Positions 41,373-50,303 of a stretch of DNA of 53,386 nt are shown here, piece after piece. Source of the DNA: an uncultured Bacillaceae bacterium (GTDB lineage Bacteria; Bacillota; Bacilli; Bacillales; Caldibacillaceae); the NCBI GenBank assembly GCA_937951955.1, contig CALGAD010000037.1, positions 1 to 53,386 on the forward strand, written 5' to 3'. Position 1 is the stretch's first letter. The number at the start of each line of letters is the position of its first letter. The notes beneath the pieces are model-generated. The model made no database searches. It was not told where the DNA came from and worked only from the letters and a program-made list of their open reading frames with translations. A program made the translations under genes and the position numbers.

Positions 41373-42824
41373 TTATAAAATAGGAGATAGCAACCTGGAA
41401 ATGGATTCTTTAAAACGGACGATCTTCGGACGATGTAAATACTTCTCTTCGGTCAAGTGCAATGACTTCTCCATATCCCTTTCAAAGATTTCCGCTAATT
41501 TTTCTGCACTCGGCCTGTGGTAAATAAAGGCGTTTACTTCAAAGTTTAAGCGGAAACTGCGCACATCGATATTCGCTGTCCCGACGGATGCAGCCTGTTT
41601 ATCAACAACGATCATTTTCGCATGAATGAAGCCATTATTGTAAATATAAACTTTCGCGCCCGCTTTCAACAGTTCACCAATGTAGGAAAGGGTTGCCCAG
41701 TAAACAAACATATGATCCGGCTTATTTGGAATCATGATGCGGACATCCAATCCTGATAACGCTGCAATCCGTAAAGCATCGAGGATACTGTTATCGGGGA
41801 TGAAGTAGGGGGTTTGTATGTAGATGGACTGTTTTGCACTGGCGATCATTTTAATATAGCCATTTTTAATATGTTCCCATTTGGAATCGGGACCACTTGT
41901 AACGATTTGAATGGGAATTTGATCGAGTGAATCTTTGATTTTCGGAAAATATTCATCGGCATAATAAATATCGTTTCTGCTCGATGCTTGATTCCAGTCA
42001 AGAATAAAGCGCAGCTGGATGGCATGAACGGCATCGCCAACAATACGCAAATGGGTATCGCGCCAGTATCCGTACTTTTTATTCAATCCTAAATATTCAT
42101 CACCGACATTGAACCCGCCAACATAGCCGATTTTTCCGTCGATAATCACCAATTTCCGGTGATTACGGAAATTGACCCGTAAATTGACATAAGGAATATG
42201 GGAAGGGAAAAATACCTCGACTTCGCCACCGGCTTGCTTTAACTTATTAAAGGAACGTTTCTTTATGCGCCGGGAACCCATCTCATCATATAAAATTCTG
42301 ACCTTAACCCCTTCTTTTGCCTTTTCCGTAAGTAAGTCAATGAGTCTCATCCCGAGTTGATCATCGCGGAAAATATAATATTGTAAATGAATATGATTTT
42401 TGGCCTGCTTGATATCTGCAAATAGCCGTTCGAATTTATCCCTGCCATCGATAAACACATCCATTTTATTGTTTTCCGTCAATAACGCATTGTTCGTTGC
42501 TAATGATAAATAAATTAGATCTTTATATTGCTCCTCTTCCTCCGTATTGAACGGGTAGTCTCCACTTTCCATCAGTTCCGTTTGTTTTTTAATTTTTTCG
42601 TGTAAGCCAACCTTTTTTATATCTTCCCAATCAAATAACCGGTACCTTTTTAAATTTTGCCCTAAAATTAAATAGAGAATGAAGCCGAGTAATGGAATAA
42701 AAAAGAGAACAAGGAGCCATGCCCATGTAGCACTTGGGTCCCGTCTTTCCAGGAAGACGATGACGAGGGCTAAAACGATGTTGATGATAAATCCGACTAA
42801 AATGATAAAACTGAAAATATCCAT
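41373..42824 (-). CDS. cls: Cardiolipin synthase
   Basis: A 483-residue phospholipase-D-family enzyme, normal in length. Two N-terminal membrane segments (about residues 1-60) are followed by two HKD motifs, HRKLVIID near residue 220 and HAKMIVVD near 400. It should join two phosphatidylglycerols into cardiolipin and glycerol in the cytoplasmic membrane. AAGGAG lies before the ATG. It diverges from the sensor kinase gene and has its own terminator. Confidence 0.93.
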   Translation of the reverse strand: MDIFSFIILVGFIINIVLALVIVFLERRDPSATWAWLLVLFFIPLLGFILYLILGQNLKRYRLFDWEDIKKVGLHEKIKKQTELMESGDYPFNTEEEEQYKDLIYLSLATNNALLTENNKMDVFIDGRDKFERLFADIKQAKNHIHLQYYIFRDDQLGMRLIDLLTEKAKEGVKVRILYDEMGSRRIKKRSFNKLKQAGGEVEVFFPSHIPYVNLRVNFRNHRKLVIIDGKIGYVGGFNVGDEYLGLNKKYGYWRDTHLRIVGDAVHAIQLRFILDWNQASSRNDIYYADEYFPKIKDSLDQIPIQIVTSGPDSKWEHIKNGYIKMIASAKQSIYIQTPYFIPDNSILDALRIAALSGLDVRIMIPNKPDHMFVYWATLSYIGELLKAGAKVYIYNNGFIHAKMIVVDKQAASVGTANIDVRSFRLNFEVNAFIYHRPSAEKLAEIFERDMEKSLHLTEEKYLHRPKIVRFKESISRLLSPIL

Positions 42825-42923
42825 TGGACATACTCCTTACATATAAGTTCAACACAATCTATATCTATTATAAAACATATTACCACGAATGAACGATTCA
42901 ACTGGTTACTGAATCAAGACAAT

Positions 42924-43017
42924 TGTAGAAAAATCTAAAAAATCGTCATATTTTGCCGATCATTACGTATTATGTAAAAGCTGGAGATTTGCAGAGCTAA
43001 AAAATGTGTAGAAAAAT
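42924..43017. repeat. Direct repeat TGTAGAAAAAT before the kinase gene
   Basis: TGTAGAAAAAT occurs at 42924-42934 and 43007-43017. Each copy is one base from a Spo0A-box core (TGTCGAA), so it may be regulatory, but the AT-rich setting makes chance plausible. Confidence 0.3.
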
Positions 43018-43056
43018 TGACAACAATCACAATAATATAGATTAATGATTAAAATT

Positions 43057-43065
43057 TGTTATACT
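43057..43065 (+). promoter_or_regulatory. Extended -10 promoter of the sensor kinase gene
   Basis: TGTTATACT fits TGnTATAnT and lies 56 bases before the TTG start. A TTGACA at 43017-43022 is too far upstream to pair with it. Confidence 0.45.
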
Positions 43066-43120
43066 AATTTAAAGGAACTCTACCCTATAGTGTATTCCAT
43101 TGCGAGGGGGGTTGGAAATA

Positions 43121-44233
43121 TTGGATGCACTAATTGGAAATAATGTTGTGAAACCGAGCGAAAACAAAAAACAAGTTACTTATAAAAGTATACTATGGAA
43201 CATCCTGAATCAGATCAACGGTCTAGTCATCCATGTTAATAAACAAGATGAAATAATAGAAATTATTGGAAGAACGGAGAATCTAATCGGATTTCATCCC
43301 GGTGAACTTCTCGGGAAAAAAATTTCTGAGTTCATTTTTGAAGAAGATCGGACAGAATGGCTCACTTCAATTCGCGCATATATCTCTGGAGAGAAGGCAG
43401 ATCCCGTTTTTATCCGGCTTAAGAAAAAGGATGATTCTATTTTTTTCAGCGAGATGCAAATATATTCTGCATTACCTGAAGAAAAAAAGGATGACGACGT
43501 GTATTATGTATTCAAAGAAGCCCGAAAATTGCATCCATTTATCCATAAAGAAAAACTGATTACGCTTGGCCGGCTAGGGCAACTTGCTGCGGAAGTGGCC
43601 CATGAAATTCGCAATCCGCTAACCTCATTGCAAGGCTTTATTCAATTGTTAAAATTAAACCCCCATCGCTTTCAAGAATATTTACAAATTATGGAGGATG
43701 AACTTTTACAAATTGAGCGCATCGCAACGGAGCTCATGCTATTTGCCAAACCCCATGAACTGGAATTCAGGAAAGCGGATTTAGTAACGATTGTGGAACG
43801 GTGCCTGAATTTGATGGAAGGTGATGCATATCCTCGCGGTGTCGAATTCATCCGGGATTATGAACTAAAAGAATTATTAATCAACTGTGATGAACAAAAA
43901 ATTAAACAAGTTTTAATCAATTTAATCAAGAATGCACTAGAAGCAATGGATCAGCCCGGCTATATCACGATTAAAATTTCAAAAAGCGACGCGATGGCGG
44001 TGATTACGATTGAAGATCAGGGTTCGGGGATTCCGGTTGACATGATTGACAGGGTGACCGAGCCATTTTATACGACAAAACCAAAGGGCAGCGGTTTAGG
44101 ACTATTGATTTGTAAAAGAATCATCGAAGGGCATTCCGGGTTTTTGAAGATAAAAAGTAAAGAAGGGGTCGGTACGACTTGTGAGATCGCGCTTCCGGTT
44201 AATTTAAACGAATCAGTTGAAAAAACACGATAA
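43121..44233 (+). CDS. Sporulation-type PAS histidine kinase
   Basis: A 370-residue soluble kinase. A PAS domain spans about residues 25-130, a HisKA domain follows with the phosphorylated histidine in EVAHEIRNPL (His161), then the ATPase domain with N box (NLIKNALEAM), G1 (EDQGSGIP), F box and G2 (GSGLGLLICK). There is no membrane segment and no response regulator beside it, which is typical of the orphan kinases (KinA, KinE and relatives) that feed the Spo0A phosphorelay. I start at TTG 43121, 9 bases after GAGGGGGG. Which kinase it equals cannot be decided. Confidence 0.85.
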   Translation: MDALIGNNVVKPSENKKQVTYKSILWNILNQINGLVIHVNKQDEIIEIIGRTENLIGFHPGELLGKKISEFIFEEDRTEWLTSIRAYISGEKADPVFIRLKKKDDSIFFSEMQIYSALPEEKKDDDVYYVFKEARKLHPFIHKEKLITLGRLGQLAAEVAHEIRNPLTSLQGFIQLLKLNPHRFQEYLQIMEDELLQIERIATELMLFAKPHELEFRKADLVTIVERCLNLMEGDAYPRGVEFIRDYELKELLINCDEQKIKQVLINLIKNALEAMDQPGYITIKISKSDAMAVITIEDQGSGIPVDMIDRVTEPFYTTKPKGSGLGLLICKRIIEGHSGFLKIKSKEGVGTTCEIALPVNLNESVEKTR

Positions 44234-44296
44234 CTCATATAAGATGTAGATAAGATTTTTAATTGACTAACGATTCAAACAAAGGGGCTGGAAGCA

Positions 44297-44473
44297 ATGC
44301 CACTCAGTTTTGGCGAAATCGCTCTCATATTAGTTGTCGCTTTACTTATTTTCGGACCTTCAAAGTTACCAAAAATTGGTCGGGCTGCAGGTGAGACGAT
44401 TCAAGAGTTTAAAAAGGGTATGAAACAAGTGATCGATGAAGATGGTGAACAAAAGAAAATTGAATCAAAATAA
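44297..44473 (+). CDS. tatA: TatA-type twin-arginine translocase subunit
   Basis: A 58-residue protein with one membrane helix (about residues 6-21), the F-G-P-x-K-L-P-K hinge and an amphipathic helix (AAGETIQEFKKGMK), all standard for TatA. It should assemble the Tat pore that exports folded proteins. AAAGGGG precedes the ATG. No tatC is nearby, so this is a lone copy, as tatAc is in B. subtilis. It lies 63 bases after the kinase stop and has its own terminator; co-transcription with the kinase is possible. Confidence 0.9.
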   Translation: MPLSFGEIALILVVALLIFGPSKLPKIGRAAGETIQEFKKGMKQVIDEDGEQKKIESK

Positions 44474-44475
44474 AG

Positions 44476-44502
44476 ACTCCCCAACGGGAGTTTTTATTTT
44501 TC
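44476..44502 (+). terminator. Intrinsic terminator of tatA
   Basis: ACTCCC (44476-44481) pairs with GGGAGT (44486-44491) around CAAC, followed by a T-rich run. Confidence 0.85.
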
Positions 44503-44578
44503 GCTTATGGCCTTTCGATAAAATGAATAAATCCTGAGTCTTCCTGTTGCTTTCAATTGAAAAACCACTTTGCACAGA

Positions 44579-44603
44579 GAGCCCCTGCATCATGCAGGGG
44601 CTC
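44579..44603 (-). terminator. Strong hairpin after the SASP gene
   Basis: GAGCCCCTGCA (44579-44589) and TGCAGGGGCTC (44593-44603) form an 11-bp perfect stem with a 3-base loop, 20 bases after the SASP stop on the minus strand. The T run comes only about 14 bases later, so it may stabilise the spore mRNA more than terminate. Confidence 0.6.
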
Positions 44604-44622
44604 GGCCATATTTATTCAATTG

Positions 44623-44829
44623 TTAAGATTGAGCTTGACCATTCAATTGTTGTTGTGCCATTTGAACTAAACGCTTCGTAATTTCTCCACCAACCGATCC
44701 GTTTGCACGGGAGGTGGTTTCAGGTCCGAGGTTTACTCCGAATTCCTGGGCAATTTCGTACTTCATCTGCTCTAAAGCCTGTTCAACTCCAGGGACTAAA
44801 AGCTGGTTACTGTTATTGCTTCTTGCCAT
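44623..44829 (-). CDS. Alpha/beta-type small acid-soluble spore protein
   Basis: A 68-residue SASP. The opening MARSNNSNQLLVPG, the GPR protease site in YEIAQEFG (around residues 24-31) and the C-terminal segment GSVGGEITKRLVQMAQQQL are all standard. These proteins coat spore DNA and protect it, then serve as amino acid store at germination. ATG 44829 follows AGGAGGC. A sigma-G-like promoter lies at 44921-44949, and the leader holds two inverted repeats. Confidence 0.96.
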   Translation of the reverse strand: MARSNNSNQLLVPGVEQALEQMKYEIAQEFGVNLGPETTSRANGSVGGEITKRLVQMAQQQLNGQAQS

Positions 44830-44852
44830 AATCGGATGCCTCCTGATTTTAT

Positions 44853-44917
44853 TGGGTTGTAACAACCCATGATGTGTAATCCCTACCTTGCGTTGTTGCA
44901 TGGTGTTTGGATTACAC
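44853..44917 (-). repeat. Two inverted repeats in the SASP leader
   Basis: GTGTAATCC (44874-44882) pairs with GGATTACAC (44909-44917) across 26 bases. TGGGTTGT (44853-44860) pairs with ACAACCCA (44862-44869) across one base, a near-perfect 17-bp palindrome 24 bases before the start codon. Both would fall within the transcript from the predicted sigma-G promoter. Confidence 0.6.
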
Positions 44918-44920
44918 TCT

Positions 44921-44949
44921 TATTTTGTTATTTTTTTAGCGGATTATCC
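44921..44949 (-). promoter_or_regulatory. Sigma-G promoter candidate of the SASP gene
   Basis: On the minus strand GGATA (44949-44945), a 17-bp spacer and CAAAATA (44927-44921) fit the forespore pattern GnATA-N17-CAnnnTA. Confidence 0.5.
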
Positions 44950-45086
44950 GCGATATTGCACGGTAAATCATTCCAATGACTTTTCAGCGGATTCAGAAAC
45001 ATAATTTATCAAAAATTGACAATCCTATTAATAACAGTAGCGTTTCGCAAAAAGATCGTTTCCTGTAAAAATGAGGTGAATAGCTG

Positions 45087-45329
45087 ATGGGCATTTGTCC
45101 GGTGTGCAACGGCTACAGTTCCTTACAATTAGTATGCGATCAATGTTCAGGAATATTAGAAGACCAGGGAAAAATAAGCGATTATTATGATGATTACAGT
45201 CCGTATATGGAAATAGATTGGTTAAAACTGGAGGACGGTATTGCGGACAATTATCAAGAGGAACAGTGCATGCATTTATTCAAATGTCCGAAATGCGGCA
45301 GAGAACAGGTGGAGATTATTCAGGAATAA
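45087..45329 (+). CDS. Small zinc-ribbon-like protein of unknown function
   Basis: An 80-residue acidic protein with cysteines in pairs: C4-C7, C17-C20 and C67-C70, plus C61. The first four are spaced for a zinc ribbon and the last group (C-M-H-L-F-K-C-P-K-C) for a second metal site. No membrane segment. GAGGTGA lies close before the ATG, and a terminator follows after about 80 bases. I do not know the family; a nucleic-acid or redox role is possible. Confidence 0.65.
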   Translation: MGICPVCNGYSSLQLVCDQCSGILEDQGKISDYYDDYSPYMEIDWLKLEDGIADNYQEEQCMHLFKCPKCGREQVEIIQE

Positions 45330-45401
45330 ACGCGGGTATTTTCTCGGGAGAAATAACTAGTTTCTTTCGATTTATGCCGAAGTCTTACTGCTGATCAGTC
45401 A

Positions 45402-45440
45402 ATAAAAAAGGATAGGTGAGTAACGACTCAACCTATCCTT
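45402..45440. terminator. Bidirectional terminator between the zinc-ribbon gene and msmX
   Basis: AAGGATAGGT (45409-45418) pairs with ACCTATCCTT (45431-45440), extended inward by GAGT/GACTC. On the minus strand six T residues follow. Confidence 0.88.
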
Positions 45441-45477
45441 ATTGAAAACAGACACTTTTTGCAGGGAATTCACGAAA

Positions 45478-46581
45478 TTAGCGAATACGAACTTCTGTAT
45501 CTTTATCAAAGAAGTGGGCTTTGTTCATATCCATGGCAAGCTGTACCGTATCACCCGGTTGTACATCAGAACGGGCATCGATCCGGGCTACGAATTCATG
45601 ACCGTTCACGGCAGAATAAAGCATCAATTCTGCACCGGTGAGCTCAGCCACTTCAATTTTTGCATTGATAACTGCACTCGGGAAAGAATCGATGAACAAT
45701 TGTTCGTCGTGGATATCTTCCGGACGGATACCGAAAATCACTTCTTTGCCGAGATATCCTTTTTCCCGCAGTACTTTTAATTTTCCTTCCGGTATTTTCA
45801 CCCTGTGGGTATCACTTAAGATGACTTCACCTTCTTCGCTCAAAGTCACTTCAAAGAAGTTCATTGGCGGCGATCCGATAAAGCCACCGACGAATACGTT
45901 TTCCGGATTGTCATAAATTTCCTTTGGTGCACCGACTTGCTGGATGACACCGTCTTTCATGACGACAATCCGGTCAGCCATCGTCATCGCTTCCGTTTGG
46001 TCGTGGGTCACGTATATCGTTGTCGTACCTAAACGACGGTGGAGTTTTGTGATTTCCGCCCGCATCTGCACGCGCAATTTCGCATCCAGGTTGGAAAGCG
46101 GCTCGTCCATTAAGAATACTTTCGCATTTCGTACGATGGCCCGTCCAAGCGCAACCCGCTGTCTCTGTCCACCGGATAACGCTTTCGGTTTCCGGTCTAA
46201 ATATTCCGTTAAACCGAGGATTCGAGCTGCTTCCTCAACTTTTTTCTTGATTTCATCTTTCGGGACTTTTCTTAATTTTAATCCGAAGGCCATATTGTCA
46301 AATACGGTCATATGCGGGTACAGGGCATAGTTTTGGAACACCATGGCAATATCGCGATCTTTTGGCGGAACATCGTTCATGCGTTTGCCATCGATATAAA
46401 GATCGCCTTTTGTAATTTCCTCCAGACCTGCAACCATCCGTAATGTAGTCGATTTACCGCATCCAGAGGGTCCGACAAAAACGATAAATTCCTTATCTTT
46501 AATATGTAAGTTAAAGTCGCTGACTGCTGTAACTTTATTATCATAGATTTTATATACGTGATCTAAAATCAATTCAGCCAT
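45478..46581 (-). CDS. msmX: Multi-sugar ABC importer ATPase (MsmX/UgpC type)
   Basis: A 367-residue CUT1-family ATPase. Walker A GPSGCGKST (near residue 37), signature LSGGQRQRVALGRA, Walker B VFLMDEPLSNLD, switch histidine YVTHDQ, then a C-terminal TOBE-type regulatory domain from about residue 240. MsmX-type ATPases serve several sugar importers whose operons lack their own ATPase, so a location away from permease genes is normal. The next gene on the strand is PucR-like, which matches the msmX-yxkF neighbourhood of B. subtilis. It ends in a good terminator. Confidence 0.92.
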   Translation of the reverse strand: MAELILDHVYKIYDNKVTAVSDFNLHIKDKEFIVFVGPSGCGKSTTLRMVAGLEEITKGDLYIDGKRMNDVPPKDRDIAMVFQNYALYPHMTVFDNMAFGLKLRKVPKDEIKKKVEEAARILGLTEYLDRKPKALSGGQRQRVALGRAIVRNAKVFLMDEPLSNLDAKLRVQMRAEITKLHRRLGTTTIYVTHDQTEAMTMADRIVVMKDGVIQQVGAPKEIYDNPENVFVGGFIGSPPMNFFEVTLSEEGEVILSDTHRVKIPEGKLKVLREKGYLGKEVIFGIRPEDIHDEQLFIDSFPSAVINAKIEVAELTGAELMLYSAVNGHEFVARIDARSDVQPGDTVQLAMDMNKAHFFDKDTEVRIR

Positions 46582-46662
46582 TTCTATCCCTCCATGTTAA
46601 TCAGCTTAATTTAAGTGTAGCGAAAGGGCTTACATTACGGAATGGGCAACGTGCACAAAATT

Positions 46663-47595
46663 TTATTCAAGTTTTTCGTCAGTTTGTGATATTTCCCCGC
46701 GTAATAAAGATTGACCGAAGATACAGATAAAATAGACAGAGATGGCACCGTGGAACGATTTAATATCGATGGACGTTTGTTCAATAAATTTGTCAATGCG
46801 GTATTGCAAGCTATTGCGATGCAAATACAATTTTTTCGCGGTCATACTGATATTTGAATTGTTTTCTAGAAATAGCTGGATCGTTTTCAATAGCTGGAAA
46901 TTGTTATGAAAAATATCCGTCCATTCCTCATGTAAAATTTCCATCACTTTCAAGCGGTCCAGGGAAACGAGAGAAATCGGAAAAGCTTTTTCAAAGGTGA
47001 ATATATGTTCATCCGGAATGTATTTTTTCGCGAGCTGGAAATATAGATGTTCCCGCTGGAAACGTTCTTTCAATTTCCGATCAGCTGGAAAGAAGCGTCC
47101 GATATAAAAATCGGTTGATAAGTAAAAATCGGATTGTAAAGCTTCGGTAAAAGACAGAAAGTCGGCTGAAGTGAAGTGATCTGCAGTTTCCAGTTCAATA
47201 AATAGTCCGCTCGTTTCATTGAGCCAGACCGTGGTGACACCTTCCTGAACTAACGAATGGATCGCCTCGAGAAAATCGGAACGGTCGATCTCGTAATCGA
47301 TAATAAAATGAATAAAGCGGACGCGCTTTTCTGTTTCCAGGGGCAATTCCCCGTCTCCCGATAAAAAGAAATACCACTTTTCTTGAAGCGGCGAACGGTT
47401 TAACCGAGAGAGAGAGGATTGCACCTGTTTAAATACCGTTGCCAATAGTAATTGTTCTCTTTCGCTGATCGATTGTTTCGGAATGGCGATATACTGCTTC
47501 GACGTATCATCGTAATAACAAAGAAACCCGGAATTGGTGACGGGGTATTTTTCAATAATGGCTTCTGGGAAAATTCGTGTTATTTTATTAATCAT
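46663..47595 (-). CDS. PucR/CdaR-type helix-turn-helix regulator (YxkF-like)
   Basis: A 310-residue regulator. The C-terminal 70 residues hold the PucR-type helix-turn-helix (FLENNSNISMTAKKLYLHRNSLQYRIDK). The rest, without a recognised ligand domain, is rich in beta and helical segments. I choose ATG 47595, 9 bases after AAGGAT; a longer reading from 47658 has no ribosome site. Its place upstream of msmX on the same strand suggests that it controls that gene, as may YxkF in B. subtilis. Confidence 0.75.
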   Translation of the reverse strand: MINKITRIFPEAIIEKYPVTNSGFLCYYDDTSKQYIAIPKQSISEREQLLLATVFKQVQSSLSRLNRSPLQEKWYFFLSGDGELPLETEKRVRFIHFIIDYEIDRSDFLEAIHSLVQEGVTTVWLNETSGLFIELETADHFTSADFLSFTEALQSDFYLSTDFYIGRFFPADRKLKERFQREHLYFQLAKKYIPDEHIFTFEKAFPISLVSLDRLKVMEILHEEWTDIFHNNFQLLKTIQLFLENNSNISMTAKKLYLHRNSLQYRIDKFIEQTSIDIKSFHGAISVYFICIFGQSLLRGEISQTDEKLE

Positions 47596-47679
47596 CGGTT
47601 GCACATCCTTGGGAATTTTTGCATATATTAGTATTTTAATTGTATTCCCCCTGTGCATTCAACCTTAAGTCCGCTATAA

Positions 47680-47704
47680 AGCCTGACCGTTTTGGAGTCA
47701 GGCT
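47680..47704 (-). other. Hairpin between yheD and the PucR-like gene
   Basis: AGCCTGAC (47680-47687) pairs with GTCAGGCT (47697-47704). The T run after it on the minus strand is short, so it is at best a weak terminator of yheD. Confidence 0.45.
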
Positions 47705-47797
47705 GTTCATTAAACGGGCTGGTCCGATTATAAAAAAATGGTGGTCGAAAATCACGAAAAATTTTTCAATTGTATCGGTGGAAAAACGGCTCAAACA

Positions 47798-49198
47798 TTA
47801 AATGATCTTTGCATTTTTCTCTGTTGCGCGGTGAAAAGGAATGTAGGAATCGGGCCGTTTAATCATTGCTTCGGATAGCGCTGCGGCAAATGAATAAAGG
47901 AGAAAATGATTTTTTCTTTCTAAACTCCGGAAATGCGGATGGGAGAAAATACTTCTTCCTGGCTTCGCATTGGCTTCAAAAATCCAGATTTTCCCGGAAG
48001 TGTCCATTCCCATATCAATACCAACTTCCCCGATGAATCCATTGATATTTTCTTCCAGTGCTTCACAAAAAGTTAAAGATATAGCAACGAGATTACGTTC
48101 AATTGCCTCTCTTTCCTGCTCATTGGGAAACAGATCCTGTAATGTCTTGATTTCTCCACCAGAGTAGAGATGGGTTGTCGCGCTTTCGGCGCCCGCTACT
48201 TTAACCGCAATGGCTGTAACACTCCATGTTCCATCCTTTCGCTTATTCGTGTGAATGCGAAAATCGAAGGCCTGACCATTGGTTTTCCTCAAGGAAATTC
48301 CTTGTTGAATGATATATTGTTTCGCGTTCAAGTTCGGGAAAAGATGGCGCATGCAGCTATCGATATTTGCATATTTGATCAAACGGTTTTGTGATTGCTC
48401 ATCGCGGAACCGGCAGAGAAGCTGATCGTTTTTCCATTTTCGTATATGAAAAATCTTTCTGCCGAAACTACCGTCTACCCATTTCACATACACTTGCCCG
48501 TATTGCTCCAGCATTCTTTCCAGATCTTCTTTTTTACGAAATACAATCGTATCGGGGAGGTGGGGTCCAATACGGGAATCCCGGTACAAAATTTTGTAAA
48601 GCTCCCATTTATCGAAGAAGCCGGGGTTAAACCAGGGAATGGCATATTCGGTCATCAGTTTCTTTTTGACTTCTTGCACGATTTCCAGTTTTTCTATACG
48701 CCGGTTCGGAATCCGGTCATAAATCACATGTGGTAGAGGAACCGTTACTTCACGCCATTCTTGTTTATCAAACACGTATCCGGAAACGAGACCGTCCTGC
48801 CAGTTGATATGCTGCATGCCAAATACAACGGGGAGCACCCCTGCTTTTTCATAGATTGACAATAATTTGGCAAAATAAAAGGTTCGGTTGCCGAGCGGGG
48901 CTTTGGGGAAATTTTTGAAACCGGCGGTGAATATCCCCACGATCGGACCGAGATAAAACTGACCATCATGTTCCAGAACATGTAGTTTCAGCGGCAAATC
49001 CGGGATGTATAAAGCTTCCTGGAGCGGTTTTGTCATGATGATTCGTTGGGCAGGACGTTTTAATCGAAAAATTTTGGCTTCAGCTGCAACCGAGCCAAAC
49101 ACAACCGTTGCTTTATTTGTTTGGGGGGAGGTTTCTGGAAGAAATATACCTTTTTCTTTATGGTCGATAATTTGGACCGGATAAATTTTATCCGTCAT
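47798..49198 (-). CDS. yheD: Coat-associated ATP-grasp protein YheD
   Basis: A 466-residue member of the YheC/YheD family. The C-terminal half is ATP-grasp-like: KWVDGSFGRKIFHI, DFRIHTNKRKDGTW and the metal-binding stretch GEVGIDMGMD with FEANAKPGRS. B. subtilis YheD is a sigma-E-dependent protein that forms rings around the forespore. The ligase activity, if any, is unknown. It follows yheC with an 11-bp overlap, so both are made together. The key ATP-grasp residues look intact here, unlike in yheC. Confidence 0.9.
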   Translation of the reverse strand: MTDKIYPVQIIDHKEKGIFLPETSPQTNKATVVFGSVAAEAKIFRLKRPAQRIIMTKPLQEALYIPDLPLKLHVLEHDGQFYLGPIVGIFTAGFKNFPKAPLGNRTFYFAKLLSIYEKAGVLPVVFGMQHINWQDGLVSGYVFDKQEWREVTVPLPHVIYDRIPNRRIEKLEIVQEVKKKLMTEYAIPWFNPGFFDKWELYKILYRDSRIGPHLPDTIVFRKKEDLERMLEQYGQVYVKWVDGSFGRKIFHIRKWKNDQLLCRFRDEQSQNRLIKYANIDSCMRHLFPNLNAKQYIIQQGISLRKTNGQAFDFRIHTNKRKDGTWSVTAIAVKVAGAESATTHLYSGGEIKTLQDLFPNEQEREAIERNLVAISLTFCEALEENINGFIGEVGIDMGMDTSGKIWIFEANAKPGRSIFSHPHFRSLERKNHFLLYSFAAALSEAMIKRPDSYIPFHRATEKNAKII

Positions 49199-50222
49199 GG
49201 TAACCTTCTCCTTTCAAATTTAAAAGCGTAAGGCATTGTGATATGACAGAAGATAAGTACTGATTTTTTATTTCTGCGTGCTCACGGAAGTAAAATGGAA
49301 CATCGGGTTGTGCTGAAATATCCACAATCCAAATAGCACCTTTTTGTGTAATGAGGAAAGTGAACTCCAGTTCAAAGACGGGTGAAAAAATCGTATCGAT
49401 CACTTTCAGTAAAAGGGGCATGAGTTCATTCCATTCGTTTTGAATATGCGCTTGCAACTGAACAGGTTTTGTTTCCAGCCATTTTGGGAATGGAAGGACG
49501 TGCATTTCTGTACTTGTTGTATGTTCAACTATCGTTGTTGCCCGTTCGATCCACTGTGCTTCTGAATTTTTTTGCCACAAACTGCGGAGGAGAGCAGGAA
49601 ATTCGTCAACGGGATTGATATCGATGTGGCACGACAGATACGGTTCCTGCATAGTGATCCTTTCGAGCCAGTTCCGAAACTTGCCGTAAGGGACATTTTT
49701 TTGAAGCAATTTTTCCTTTTTAATCGTAGTAATAGTGACAGAGCTTACTTTTTCTTTGGTCGCAAAAAATAGACCCTTGAGTAATGGGGCATATGCTGGA
49801 ATGAATAGAATGGATCCGGTAGAAGGAAGGAACTGCTTTTTGTTATTGTGAACGGGTTCAGAAATAAGTAAATACGGGGCGATGTGCCGATTTGTTTTCA
49901 AAATATTGTACATCGTTAGTCGATCAGGTAGGGGAGGATTTAATAAAGCTGGACAATTGTTTAGTTTAGAAATCACAGGGTAGGGACTTCGTCCATTACC
50001 GGTGAGATATAGTGCGGGAGGTAAGAAAAACGGTCCTTTTTCCCAGATGTTTTTGTCAGGCCGAAAATAATAGCCGTTTACCTTTTCCGGTGTTTTTTTC
50101 ATATCCATTACGGAAAACGAGTACATTTTCATGGCGTGATGTTCAGCAGCGAATTTTGCAAAATCATCAATCCATTGACCTGGCATTTTTCGATCGAACA
50201 TGAGAATGCCGATTGCTTTCAT
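49188..50222 (-). CDS. yheC: Coat-associated protein YheC, degenerate ATP-grasp
   Basis: A 344-residue member of the YheC/YheD family. The N-terminal part (MKAIGILMFDRK) is clear, but the C-terminal ATP-grasp motifs are weak: the metal-site region reads FELEFTFLITQKGAIWIVDISAQP, so the usual E-x-N pair is D-x-S here. It may be a structural or regulatory partner of YheD. The start ATG follows AGGAGTGAG. It is first in the two-gene unit, under a sigma-E-like promoter at 50384-50412 and divergent from yheB. Confidence 0.83.
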   Translation of the reverse strand: MKAIGILMFDRKMPGQWIDDFAKFAAEHHAMKMYSFSVMDMKKTPEKVNGYYFRPDKNIWEKGPFFLPPALYLTGNGRSPYPVISKLNNCPALLNPPLPDRLTMYNILKTNRHIAPYLLISEPVHNNKKQFLPSTGSILFIPAYAPLLKGLFFATKEKVSSVTITTIKKEKLLQKNVPYGKFRNWLERITMQEPYLSCHIDINPVDEFPALLRSLWQKNSEAQWIERATTIVEHTTSTEMHVLPFPKWLETKPVQLQAHIQNEWNELMPLLLKVIDTIFSPVFELEFTFLITQKGAIWIVDISAQPDVPFYFREHAEIKNQYLSSVISQCLTLLNLKGEGYHDG

Positions 50223-50303
50223 GGACTCACTCCTAAATAAAAGCGATCTGTAACTTCAACGGCAAGAATCCTGGTTCGGAACAATTTCGGTAATCCTTTT
50301 TAT

